From Dehalococcoidia bacterium (GTDB lineage Bacteria > Chloroflexota > Dehalococcoidia > Bin125), in NCBI GenBank assembly GCA_022824765.1, contig JAJDZG010000041.1, forward strand, positions 1-37,065: a DNA stretch of 37,065 bases, given 5' to 3'. The notes below the pieces were generated by a model. That model made no database searches. It was not told where the DNA came from and saw only the letters and a list, made by a program, of their open reading frames with translations. Made by a program: the position numbers and the translations under genes. Shown one piece after another: positions 8,804 through 19,000 of this stretch. How positions within the stretch are numbered: the first letter of the stretch is position 1; the number at the start of each line of letters is the position of its first letter.

Positions 8804-9646
8804 ATGAGCACCATGGAAGTCAGCGACGACACCCAACAGCCCGACACCCAGCAGCCCGACACCGAGCCGCCCGTGATCGAAACCCGCGGCCTGGGCCGAC
8901 GCTTCGGCCCCGTCGTCGCCCTCCAGGATGTCGACGTCCAGCTGCACGCCGGCGAGGTCAACTGCGTCGTCGGCGACAACGGCGCCGGTAAATCGGTCTT
9001 CATCAAGATGCTCTGCGGCATGCTCGGAGCGAGCAGCGGCGACGTCCTGCTCGACGGCGCGCCGATCGCCTTCACCTCGCCGCGCCAGGCGCGATCCTTC
9101 GGCATCGTCGCCGTCTACCAGGACCTCGCCATCGTGCCCTTGATGTCGCTCTGGCGGAACTTCTTCATGGGCGCCGAACCCGTCCGCGGCTGGGGCATCT
9201 TCCAGCGCTTCGACGTCCCCTACGCCAAGCAGACGATGAAGGCCGAACTCGACAAGCTCGGCGTCGACCTCGGCGATCCCGACCGCGCCGCCTACACCAT
9301 GTCCGGCGGCGAGCGCCAGGCCCTGGCCATCGCCCGCGCCCTCTACTACGGCGCCCGTGTGCTGATCCTCGACGAACCGACCTCCGCCCTGGGCGTACGC
9401 CAGTCCGGCGCCGTCCTGCGACTCATCAGACGCGTCGCCCAGCGCGGCACCTGCGTCATCCTCGTCACGCCCAAGCCGCAGCACGCCTTCTGGGTCGGCG
9501 ACCGATTCCTCGTCTTCAAGCGCGGACGACTCCAGGAAGACCTGCGCAGCGAGGACCTGACCCTCGAGAGCCTCTCCTACCTGATGGCCGGCGGCGGCGA
9601 GGTCGATGAACTGCAGAGCGTCATCACCGAATCGGTCACCGGCTGA
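8804..9646 (+). CDS. ABC transporter ATP-binding protein (single NBD; switch His replaced by Pro)
   Basis: GDNGAGKS Walker A, YQDLAIVP Q-loop, MSGGERQALAIARAL, VLILDEPTSALG; H-loop reads VILVTPKPQHAFWVGDRF. Confidence 0.92.
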   Translation: MSTMEVSDDTQQPDTQQPDTEPPVIETRGLGRRFGPVVALQDVDVQLHAGEVNCVVGDNGAGKSVFIKMLCGMLGASSGDVLLDGAPIAFTSPRQARSFGIVAVYQDLAIVPLMSLWRNFFMGAEPVRGWGIFQRFDVPYAKQTMKAELDKLGVDLGDPDRAAYTMSGGERQALAIARALYYGARVLILDEPTSALGVRQSGAVLRLIRRVAQRGTCVILVTPKPQHAFWVGDRFLVFKRGRLQEDLRSEDLTLESLSYLMAGGGEVDELQSVITESVTG

Positions 9647-9679
9647 GCAAACCGCGGCGCTCCTGTGTGCGCCGACACG

Positions 9680-9695
9680 CCCCCCCCCCTCCCCC
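9680..9695. repeat. Poly-C tract (C10-T-C5) upstream of pdxS
   Basis: cgcccccccccctcccccg read directly. Confidence 0.8.
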
Positions 9696-9720
9696 GTGCA
9701 GACCCAAGCCCAGCGCGCGA

Positions 9721-9733
9721 TAGACTGAACACA
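9721..9733 (+). promoter_or_regulatory. Candidate -10 (TAGACT) with GAACACA downstream, pdxS promoter
   Basis: TAGACTGAACACA; near-identical string TAGGCTGAACACA at 11355-11367. Confidence 0.35.
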
Positions 9734-9757
9734 CCGAGCCGAGATTGAGGAGCAACC

Positions 9758-10645
9758 ATGGTCGTTGAGACGGCGACGCAGACGGTCAAGGCGGGCCTGG
9801 CGCAGATGCTCAAGGGCGGCGTGATCATGGACGTGGTCACCCCCGAGCACGCGCGCATCGCAGCGGAGGCCGGCGCCTGCTCGGTCATGGCGCTGGAACG
9901 CGTCCCCTCCGACATCCGCGCCACCGGCGGCGTCGCCCGCATGTCTGACCCCTCCCTGATTCGCGGCATCATCGACGCCGTCTCGATCCCCGTCATGGCC
10001 AAGGTCCGCATCGGACACTTTGTCGAAGCCTCGATCCTCGAAGCCCTCGGCGTCGACTACGTCGACGAGTCCGAAGTCCTCACGCCCGCCGACGAAGCAT
10101 TCCACATCAACAAGCACCAGTTTGCCGTGCCATTCGTCTGCGGCTGCCGCGATCTCGGCGAGGCCCTGCGACGCATCGCTGAGGGCGCGGCCATGATCCG
10201 CACCAAGGGCGAGGCCGGCACCGGCAACATCGTCGAAGCCGTCCGCCACATGCGCGCCGTGCAAGGCGCCATCGCCCGACTGCAACAGATGGGCGACGAA
10301 GAACTCGTCTCGTACGCACGCGACATCGGCGCGCCCGTCGAGCTGGTCCGCGAGACCCGCGAAATCGGCCGACTGCCCGTCGTCAACTTCGCCGCCGGCG
10401 GTGTCGCCACACCCGCCGACGCCGCGCTGATGATGCGCCTCGGCGCTGACGGCGTCTTCGTCGGCAGCGGCATCTTCAAGTCCCAAGACCCCGCCCGCAT
10501 GGCCAATGCCATCGTCCGCGCCGTCACCCACTATCAGGACGACGACGTCCTCGCCGACGTCTCGACCAACCTGCCGCAAGCCATGTCCGGCATCGAACTG
10601 TCAGACATCCCCGAGCCCGAACGCCTGGCCAAGCGGGGCTGGTAG
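9758..10645 (+). CDS. pdxS: Pyridoxal 5'-phosphate synthase lyase subunit PdxS
   Basis: [63 protein letters not shown] before ATG. Confidence 0.98.
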   Translation: MVVETATQTVKAGLAQMLKGGVIMDVVTPEHARIAAEAGACSVMALERVPSDIRATGGVARMSDPSLIRGIIDAVSIPVMAKVRIGHFVEASILEALGVDYVDESEVLTPADEAFHINKHQFAVPFVCGCRDLGEALRRIAEGAAMIRTKGEAGTGNIVEAVRHMRAVQGAIARLQQMGDEELVSYARDIGAPVELVRETREIGRLPVVNFAAGGVATPADAALMMRLGADGVFVGSGIFKSQDPARMANAIVRAVTHYQDDDVLADVSTNLPQAMSGIELSDIPEPERLAKRGW

Positions 10646-10660
10646 GCGGCGGCCTCTGAG

Positions 10661-11362
10661 ATGGGGTCGATCACGAACCACCACGCTGCTGGCCGCCACG
10701 CTGCTGAGGCCGTCAACATCGGCGTTCTCGCGCTGCAAGGCGACTTCGCCGAGCACGCCGCCTCGCTCCGACGCGCCGGCGCTCAGCCGCTCGAGGTCCG
10801 CACGATCGACCAGCTCCAGCACGTCGACGGCCTGATCATCCCCGGCGGCGAGAGCACCACCATCGCCCGACTGCTGATCGCCTACGACCTGCGAGAGCCC
10901 CTCATCGCTCTCGGCCGCCGCGGTCTGCCAATCTGGGGCACCTGCGCCGGCGCCATCCTGCTCGCCGAAGAGATCATCACGCTCGACCGTCCCGCCCTGC
11001 ACCTGATGCCGATGACCATCGAACGCAACGCCTTCGGCCGCCAGATCGATTCCTTTGAGGCGCACCTCGAACCAGGCCCCTTCGGCAGCGGCGACATCCC
11101 CGCCGTCTTCATTCGCGCGCCGCGCATTCGCTCCGTCGACGACGCGGTCCACGTCTTACTCCGACTCGGCCCGGAACACGACCACGAACCCGTCGCCGTC
11201 CAGTACCAGTCAATCCTCGCAACGACCTTCCACCCCGAGTTGACCGCCGACACCCGCATCCACCGACACTTCGTCGAGATGTGTCAACAGCGCGCACGAC
11301 CAAGCGCACGGACAAACGCACGGACAGGCGAGGCACACGCGACGCTGGGACGGTTAGGCTGA
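10661..11362 (+). CDS. pdxT: Pyridoxal 5'-phosphate synthase glutaminase subunit PdxT
   Basis: IGVLALQGDFAEHAASLRRAGA, IIPGGESTTIARLL, IWGTCAGAILLA; precise start uncertain. Confidence 0.95.
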   Translation: MGSITNHHAAGRHAAEAVNIGVLALQGDFAEHAASLRRAGAQPLEVRTIDQLQHVDGLIIPGGESTTIARLLIAYDLREPLIALGRRGLPIWGTCAGAILLAEEIITLDRPALHLMPMTIERNAFGRQIDSFEAHLEPGPFGSGDIPAVFIRAPRIRSVDDAVHVLLRLGPEHDHEPVAVQYQSILATTFHPELTADTRIHRHFVEMCQQRARPSARTNARTGEAHATLGRLG

Positions 11363-11370
11363 ACACAATG
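11355..11370 (+). promoter_or_regulatory. Candidate -10 (TAGGCT) 7 nt before ATG of the R3H ATPase gene
   Basis: TAGGCT-gaacaca-ATG. Confidence 0.35.
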
Positions 11371-13035
11371 CCGGCTCCGACCTCCGTGCACAACGCCGCA
11401 GCCTCCGCCGACGACCTCGAGGCCCTGCTCTCAACGCTGCCGGCCGCCATCCGACGCGCCGTCGAACAACGCGGCGTCGCAGAATCCTTGCTCGAGATCG
11501 TGCTCGACTTCGGCCGCTTGCCCTACGCCCGATACCTCGACGGTGAAGTCATCCTGCGCGAGACCGAAGTGACCAACGCCGAGCTCCAGCTCGTCGTCGC
11601 CGCGCTCGGCGAGTTCGGCGCCGACAATCGCGCCGGCATTCCACGCACCCTGCACCGCATCGCCGCCATTCGCAACCGTCAGCGCGCCGTCGTTGGACTC
11701 ACCATGCGCGTCGGACGAGCCGTCACCGGCTCCGTCGCCGTGATCGAGGACTTCGTCAAGGAAGGCGCATCGATCCTGCTGCTCGGACGCCCCGGCGTCG
11801 GCAAAACGACGCTGCTCCGCGAGGCGGCCCGGGTCCTCGCCGAGCAGGGCAAGCGCGTCGTGATCGTCGATACCTCCAACGAGATCGGCGGCGACGGCGA
11901 CATCCCCCACCACGGCATCGGACGGGCTCGACGCATGCAGGTCGAACGCCCCGAACTGCAGCACGCGGTGATGGTTGAGGCTGTCGAGAATCACATGCCC
12001 GAAGTGATCGTGATCGATGAGATCGGCACCGAGCTCGAAGCCCAGGCCGCCCGCACCATCGCCGAACGCGGCGTCCAGCTCGTCGCCACCGCGCACGGCA
12101 ACACCCTCGCCAACCTGATGCTCAACCCTACCCTCGTCGACCTGATCGGCGGCATCCAGACCGTCACCCTCTCCGATGAGGAGGCGCGCCGGCGCGGCAC
12201 TCGCAAGTCGGTGCTCGAACGCAAGGCGCCGCCCACCTTCGAGGCGCTCGTCGAAATCCAGTCCTTCTCCCGCGTCGCCGTCCACTCCCAACTCGACGCC
12301 ACCGTCGACGCTCTCCTGCGCGGCGAATCGGTCGACGCCGAGATCCGCGAAATGGACGACGACGGCGATGTCCACACCTCCATCGACTCCGTCCGATCCG
12401 CCGTCGGCGACAACGCCCTCTCCGATGTGCCATCGTTGTTCCCCGACGAGCACCGCTGGGCCGGCCCAATCGGTCGGATCGGCAGCGGACCCTCCTTCGG
12501 CAACGGTACGACCCACGAAGAGCCGCTGCGCCGTCGACGCGAGAGCCGCTCGCGCCTGCAAAGCGCCTCGCCCGGACCGCACCAGAAGATCTATCCGCTC
12601 GGTGTCTCCCTCGCACGCCTGCGCGACTCGATCCGCGAGACCGGCGTCAACGTCTCCATCGCCGAGCGCATCGAGGAAGCCGACGTCGTCATGACCCTGC
12701 GACCCTCCTTCCGACGCCGACCGCCCGAGCTGCGACTGGCCGAATCCAGGCGTCTGCCCGTCGTCGTGCTCAAACACAACACCGTCCTGCAGATGGAAAA
12801 GAGCCTGCGCGCGCTGGCCAAGGGCTCATCCCCCAACGACGCGGTCACCGCCGCGCTCTCCGAAGCGGAAGAAGCCATCTCCCAGATCCACTCCGGCCGC
12901 CAATCCAGCATCGACCTCGCGCCCCAGAATCCCTACATCCGCAAACTCCAGCATCAGTTGGCCAGCGACCAGGCGCTGGCCTCCGTCAGCAAGGGCCGCG
13001 AGCCCAACCGCCGGGTACGCATCCATGCCGGCTGA
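11368..13035 (+). CDS. SpoIIIAA/Ycf45-type AAA ATPase with C-terminal R3H-like domain
   Basis: LLLGRPGVGKTTLLREAARVLAEQGKRVVIVDTSNEIGGDGDIPH...VIVIDEIGTELEAQAARTIAERGVQLVATAHG; C-terminal YIRKLQHQLASDQALASVSKGREPNRRVRIH. Confidence 0.88.
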   Translation: MPAPTSVHNAAASADDLEALLSTLPAAIRRAVEQRGVAESLLEIVLDFGRLPYARYLDGEVILRETEVTNAELQLVVAALGEFGADNRAGIPRTLHRIAAIRNRQRAVVGLTMRVGRAVTGSVAVIEDFVKEGASILLLGRPGVGKTTLLREAARVLAEQGKRVVIVDTSNEIGGDGDIPHHGIGRARRMQVERPELQHAVMVEAVENHMPEVIVIDEIGTELEAQAARTIAERGVQLVATAHGNTLANLMLNPTLVDLIGGIQTVTLSDEEARRRGTRKSVLERKAPPTFEALVEIQSFSRVAVHSQLDATVDALLRGESVDAEIREMDDDGDVHTSIDSVRSAVGDNALSDVPSLFPDEHRWAGPIGRIGSGPSFGNGTTHEEPLRRRRESRSRLQSASPGPHQKIYPLGVSLARLRDSIRETGVNVSIAERIEEADVVMTLRPSFRRRPPELRLAESRRLPVVVLKHNTVLQMEKSLRALAKGSSPNDAVTAALSEAEEAISQIHSGRQSSIDLAPQNPYIRKLQHQLASDQALASVSKGREPNRRVRIHAG

Positions 13036-13714
13036 CCCCATCAAGCGCGGAGCGTTCATCACCGTCGAAGGCGGCGACGGCGCCGGCAAAACGACGCTCG
13101 CCCGTGCCCTCGCTGCATGCCTCGTCGACGCCGGACACCAGGTCCGCCTGACCTTCGAACCAGGCGGCACCGAGCTTGGCAACCACCTCCGCTCCCTCGT
13201 CCTCAACCCCGATCTCGATCTCTCCGACTGGGAAGAAACATGGCTCTTCCTCGCCGCACGCGCCTCCCACGTCAGCAAGGTGATCCGCCCCGCCTTGCAG
13301 GACGGCGAAATCGTCATCTCCGACCGCTACGCCGACTCCACCCTCGCCTACCAGGGCTTCGGACGCGGACTCGACCTCGACCGCCTGCGCCGCGTCAACG
13401 ATGAGGCCACCCAGGGACTGATGCCCGATCTCACCTTGCTGCTCGACGTGCCGGCAAAGGTTGGACTGCAACGAACCCGCGCCCGAACATCGAGCCGCGA
13501 CCGCATTGGCGACGCCGCCCTCGCTTTCCACGAACAAGTCAACGCAGGATTCCGCGAACTGGCCAACCTATCTGCTGGGCGCGTTATCGTGATCGACGCT
13601 GCCCGCGACGCCACGCTCGTCCGCGCGGCCGCCCTCAAGACCCTGCGCGAGTGGCTGGACCGGCAGCTCGGCGACTCCCCAGGCGTTGCGGAGCCAGGAA
13701 GTGCGGACCAATGA
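13025..13714 (+). CDS. tmk: Thymidylate kinase
   Basis: GAFITVEGGDGAGKTTLARAL, FEPGGT, VISDRYADSTLAYQGFGRG. Confidence 0.95.
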   Translation: MPADPIKRGAFITVEGGDGAGKTTLARALAACLVDAGHQVRLTFEPGGTELGNHLRSLVLNPDLDLSDWEETWLFLAARASHVSKVIRPALQDGEIVISDRYADSTLAYQGFGRGLDLDRLRRVNDEATQGLMPDLTLLLDVPAKVGLQRTRARTSSRDRIGDAALAFHEQVNAGFRELANLSAGRVIVIDAARDATLVRAAALKTLREWLDRQLGDSPGVAEPGSADQ

Positions 13715-14646
13715 CCTCAGAACAAGCTGATTCCTGGCCCGGGCGCAACCCGGACGTACAACCGCTGGGGCCCGTCACCGTGCGCTTGCCCGCGACCTCC
13801 GCCAATCTCGGCACCGGCTTCGACGCCGTCGGCGTCGCCCTGCAGCGCTATGCGACTGTCACCCTCTCGATCGCAACCGGCAGCGAGGGCGAACGCTCGC
13901 CCATGGCCCGCCACGTCCGACGCGCCGTCCGCGAGCTCTACCGCGAACTCGATCTCGAACGGCCCGAGATGGAGCAGATCGACGTCAGCGTCTCGACCGA
14001 ATTCCCGCTCGGTCGCGGTCTCGGCGCGAGCGCAGCCTTCCGCGGCGCGGGACTCATCGCCGCCAACGCCTTGCTCGGCGGGACGCTCTCCATGCACCGC
14101 CTGCTGGAGATCGGCTCCGAGCTCGAGGGCCACGCCGACAACATCGCGCCCGCGCTCTTTGGCGGCTGTCAGGTCGTCGCCTTCGAAGGCCCCGACGTGA
14201 CCCGCATCGACCTGCCCGTCGCCGATGGTCTGCGCTTCGTCGGCTTCACGCCCAGCTTCAACATGTCGACCAAGAAGGGCCGCAAGCTGCTGCCGCGCAA
14301 TCTGTCGCGCCAGGACGCCGTCCATCAGGCCTCACGAGCAGCGCTGCTCGTCGCCGCGCTCTCCACCGGTTCCTGGGACGCCCTCAAGCCCGCCGTCGAC
14401 GACCGACTGCACCAGGCCCCGCGCTCCGAACTGTTCCCCGAGATGTTCGACCTCTTCGACGAGGCCGAGTCAGCCGGCGCCTACGCCGCCTACCTGTCCG
14501 GCGGCGGCTCCACCCTCATGGCCCTGACCGACCACGACCACGCCGAGGCCGTCCGCCACGCCTGGACCTCCGCCGCGGCCAGCCGCAGCATCACCGGCGA
14601 CGGCTTCATCACCCAGCTCGATACGACCGGGGCGCAGATTCTGTGA
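13711..14646 (+). CDS. thrB: Homoserine kinase (GHMP family)
   Basis: VTVRLPATSANLGTGFDAVGVAL, PLGRGLGASAAFRGAGLIAANALLGG; ATGA overlap with tmk. Confidence 0.93.
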   Translation: MTSEQADSWPGRNPDVQPLGPVTVRLPATSANLGTGFDAVGVALQRYATVTLSIATGSEGERSPMARHVRRAVRELYRELDLERPEMEQIDVSVSTEFPLGRGLGASAAFRGAGLIAANALLGGTLSMHRLLEIGSELEGHADNIAPALFGGCQVVAFEGPDVTRIDLPVADGLRFVGFTPSFNMSTKKGRKLLPRNLSRQDAVHQASRAALLVAALSTGSWDALKPAVDDRLHQAPRSELFPEMFDLFDEAESAGAYAAYLSGGGSTLMALTDHDHAEAVRHAWTSAAASRSITGDGFITQLDTTGAQIL

Positions 14647-15881
14647 CCGTCGTCCAGAAGTACGGGGGAACCTCGGTCGGCTCCGTCGAGCGCTTGCGCA
14701 ACGTCGCCCGTCGCATCGCCGACCGCGCCGCAACCGGCGAGCGCCTCGCCGTCGTCGTCTCCGCGATGGGCAAGTCCACCGACGACCTGCTCGCCCTCGC
14801 CAACCAGGTCAACCCGCGTCCCCCGCGACGCGAAACCGACCTGCTCATGGCGACCGGCGAGATGGTCTCCTCGGCCCTGCTCGCGATGGCGCTGATCGAC
14901 CTCGGCTGCCCCGCCATCGCCCTGACCGGCGCGCAGGCCGGTGTCTTCACCGACCAGACCTTCGGACGCGCCCGCATTCGCAACATCGACACCCAACGCC
15001 TCGAAGCCGAGCTGAACGACGGCCAGGTCGTCGTCGTCGCCGGATTCCAGGGTCAGAGTCCGCAGGGCGACTACGCCACGCTCGGGCGCGGCGGCTCCGA
15101 CACCTCAGCGGTCGCGCTCGGCGCCGCCCTCAGCGCCGATCAGGTGGAAATCTACACCGACGTGCAGGGCATCTACACCACCGACCCGCGCATCGAACCC
15201 AACGCCCGCTGCCTGCGCGACATCGCATCCGAAGAAATGCTCGAAGCGGCCCAGCAAGGCGCCGGCGTCATGCACCCCCGCGCCGTCGAGCTGGGACTGC
15301 TCTATCAGATACCCATCCTGGTGGCGTCGTCACAAGCCGAATTCGGCTCCGGCGGCGGCACGCTCATTCGGGAGCGCGTTGTCATGGAACCTGAAAATCG
15401 TGTCAGAACCGTTGCCCTCGACCGCGACGTCGCCTCAGTCACCCTGCGCAACGTCCCCGACCGACCCGGCATCGCCGCCCAGCTCTTCGGTCCCCTCGCC
15501 GACGCCGGGATCTCAGTGGACACCATCGTCCAGAACGCGTCCGAACTGCAGCTCACCGACCTCACCTTCACCGTCACCGAGAGTGACTGGGAACACACGC
15601 AGGAGCTCAGCGCCGCGTTGGCCGCTGAGCTCGGCGCGGCCAACGTGCTCTTCGACCGCGACCTCGTCAAAGTCTCCCTGATCGGCACCGGCATGCAGTC
15701 CGGACCCGGCTACGCCGCGACCATGTTCCGCTCCCTCTCCGACGCCGGCATCAACATCGAACTGATCACCACGTCCGAGATTCGCATCACCTGCCTGGTC
15801 CGCGCCGACCGCGGCGAAGAAGCCGTCCGGCTGCTCCACGCCGCCTTCCGCCTCGACGAAGACCTGTCGCCCGACGCCTAG
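14643..15881 (+). CDS. lysC: Aspartate kinase with C-terminal ACT domains
   Basis: TVVQKYGGTSVGSVERLRNVARRI; DVQGIYTTDPR; GTGA overlap with thrB. Confidence 0.95.
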   Translation: MTVVQKYGGTSVGSVERLRNVARRIADRAATGERLAVVVSAMGKSTDDLLALANQVNPRPPRRETDLLMATGEMVSSALLAMALIDLGCPAIALTGAQAGVFTDQTFGRARIRNIDTQRLEAELNDGQVVVVAGFQGQSPQGDYATLGRGGSDTSAVALGAALSADQVEIYTDVQGIYTTDPRIEPNARCLRDIASEEMLEAAQQGAGVMHPRAVELGLLYQIPILVASSQAEFGSGGGTLIRERVVMEPENRVRTVALDRDVASVTLRNVPDRPGIAAQLFGPLADAGISVDTIVQNASELQLTDLTFTVTESDWEHTQELSAALAAELGAANVLFDRDLVKVSLIGTGMQSGPGYAATMFRSLSDAGINIELITTSEIRITCLVRADRGEEAVRLLHAAFRLDEDLSPDA

Positions 15882-16022
15882 TCGCCCGACGCCGGGCTAT
15901 CCAGACTCTGCACGCCGTACACGCCGTCCCCAGATTGCCCGCCGCCGATTCGACCGTCGCTTGCCTCTCCTGCACCTTCTCCTTCATCTTGAGTTGACGG
16001 AACGAACAGGAAGTCGAGCCTG

Positions 16023-19000
16023 ATGTTTGCGCACCTCCACACGCACACCGAGTACTCGGAGCTGGACGGCCTCTCCAAGATCACCCCGCTCGTCGAGCGC
16101 GCCAAGTCCTACGGCCAAGAGGCCCTGGCCATCACCGACCACGGCAATCTCTACGGCGCGACCCAGTTCTACCGCGCCTGCCGCCAACAAGACATCCAAC
16201 CCCTGCTGGGCATGGAGGCGTACGTCACCTCCGGCGATCGCCGCGACCATTCCGGCGGCCGTAACTCCAGCGCCAACCGCTACCACCTCGTGCTGCTCGC
16301 CCAGAACATGACCGGCTGGCGCAATCTGATCCAGCTTTCCACTCGCGGTCACCTCGAGGGCTTCTACTACGCACCGCGCATCGACCACGAGCTCCTCTCC
16401 GAACACGCCGAAGGCCTGATCGCCCTCTCCGGCTGCCCCTCATCCGAGTTCCAGCGCGCGCTCGAGCACGACGACATCGACGAAGCCAAGCGCGTCGCCA
16501 ACTGGTACCGCGACGTCTTCGACGACCGCTACTACTTCGAAATCCAGCGTCACGAACAGCTGCCCCAGTTCGAGCCCGCCCTGCGACGTACCGTCGAGAT
16601 TGCCAACGACTTCGGCGTGCCCTTGGTCGCCACCCAGGACTCCCACTACACCGATCCCTCCGACCACGACGCACACGACCTCCTCCTCTGCATCGGCACC
16701 AATGCCCTGCGCAGCGACGAGCAGCGCTTCCGCTTCGACGGCCAGGACTTCTACCTCACCTCCGAGACCGAGATGGCCCGCACGTTCTCGGACATCCCCG
16801 AAGCCGTCACCAACACCCAGCTCGTCGCCGAACGCTGCGACGTGACGCTGGACTTCGACCGTCTACAGCTGCCCAAGCCCGACATCCCCGAGGGCTCGAC
16901 CGCGATGGAGCACCTCACCGACCTCGCCGTCGCCGGACTCCAACAGCGCTACGGCGACGCCCCCGACGGCCACGTCGATCGGCTCCGCTACGAGCTCGAC
17001 GTGATCAACCAGATGGGCTTCGCGGAGTACTTCCTGATCGTGATGGACTTCGCCCACTTCGCGCGCGACCGCAAGATCGCCCGCGCCGTGCGCGGATCGG
17101 CCGCTGCCAGCCTCGTCCTCTACTGCCTCGACATCACCGAGATCGACCCCATGCAGTACTCGCTCGTCTTCGAGCGCTTCCTCAACCTCGAACGGCGCGA
17201 AATGCCCGACATCGACATGGACTTCGCCGACGGCCGCCGCGAGGAAGTCATCCGCTACGTCGCCGAGAAGTACGGGCGCGAGCGCGTCGCCCAGATCATC
17301 ACCTTCGGCACGCTCGGCGCCAAGGCCGCCATCCGCGATTCCGGACGCGCGCTCGGCATCCAACGCTCAGAACTCGACCGCGTCGCCGGCATGGTCCCCA
17401 ACCAGCTCAACATCTCCGTCAAGGACGCCATCGCACAGTCCTCCGACCTCCAGCGCGCCCGCGACGACGACCCCGTCGTGCAAGAACTGCTCTCCTACGC
17501 CGAACGCCTCAACGGTGTCGTCCGCAACGTCTCCACCCATGCCGCCGGTGTCGTCATCTCCCAGGAACCGCTCGCCGAAAACGTCCCCCTCCGACGACCC
17601 AAGGACGACTCCGACGAGGACGAGTGGATCCCCATGACCCAGTGGGACATGAACGAAGTCGCCGCCGTCGGACTGCTCAAAATGGACTTCCTCGGCCTCA
17701 CCAACCTGACCATCCTCGAGGAAGCCGTCGCCCTCTGCCGCGACCATGACGGCGTCGAAATCGACTACGGCAACCTGCCCGACGGTGACGACCGCACCTA
17801 CCGCATGCTCTCGCAGGGCGACACCTTCGGCGTCTTCCAGCTCGAGTCCGGCGGTATGCGCCAGGTCGTCGAAGAGCTGAAGCCTGACTCGATGGGCGAC
17901 CTCGCCGCCCTGCTCGCGCTCTATCGGCCAGGACCGATGGAACACATCCCCCGCTTCATCGCCAGCAAGCACGGACGCACCGCCGTCTCCTACCCCCACA
18001 AAGACCTCGCCGAAATCCTCGACGACACCTACGGCGTGATCGTCTACCAGGACCAGGTGCTGCACATCGCCCGAAAGTTCGCCGGCTACACGCTCGGCGC
18101 CGCGGACGTGCTGCGCAAGGCGATGGGTAAGAAGATCGCCGAAGTCATGCAGATGGAGCAGGCCCGCTTCTTCGACGGCGCCCGACAGCAGGGCTACAAC
18201 GAGACCGAAGCCCGCACCATCTTCGAACTCATCCTGCCCTTCGCCGGCTACGCCTTCAACAAGGCCCACGCCGTCTCCTACGCCGCCATCGCCTACCAGA
18301 CCGCCTGGTTCAAAGCCAACTATCCCGCGCCCTACATGGCCGCCGTCCTGCGCGCCGCCCACGGCAACGCCGACCGCGTCCGCGAGGCCGCCGCCGAGTG
18401 CGGACGCCTCGGCATCCCGCTGCTCTTGCCCGACGTCAATCGCTCGCAAGTCAGCTTCTCCCTGGAGCGCATGGCCGACGGACGCAGCGCCATCCGCTTC
18501 GGCCTCGCCACCATCAAGGACGTCGGACGCGGCGCGGTCGAGCCGATCATCGCCGAACGTCAACAGAACGGACCGATCAGCAGCGCCGGCGACCTCGCCG
18601 AGCGCCTCGACGCCAAGACGATCAACCGCCGCGCCATGGAAGCCCTGGCCAAGGCCGGCGCCTTCGACGCCATCGCCGAGCGCGGCGCGATCGTCTCCGC
18701 CGCCGAGAACATCCTCAAGCAGGCCCGCCGCGCCCAGGAACTGCGCGACAGCGGACAATCCAGCATGTTCGACCTCTTCGGCGACGAAGTGGCCTCGCCC
18801 GTCCCCCCCGTCGAGCTCGAAGAGGGCCACGAAGCCACCAGCCAGGAACAGCTCAACTGGGAGCGCGAGCTGCTCGGCGCCTACGTCTCCGAGCACCCGC
18901 TGCAGCGCGCCACCCGATCCCTCGAAGGCCGACTCAACGCCCAGCTCTCCGAGCTCAAGGAAGAACTCGCCGGCCAAACGCGCACCATCGTTGGATTGGT

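Noticed and set aside
8744-10579. Long antisense ORF (611 aa, minus)
   Set aside because: Opposite to the ABC ATPase and pdxS; composition (Gly/Asp/Val-rich) is the expected mirror of high-GC3 coding sequence.
17085-17140. Altered DnaE palm motif (RAVRGSAAASLVLY rather than GxGRGSAAGSLVAY)
   Set aside because: The GS pair is retained and this may be a lineage-typical variant; not enough basis to call it unusual without an alignment.
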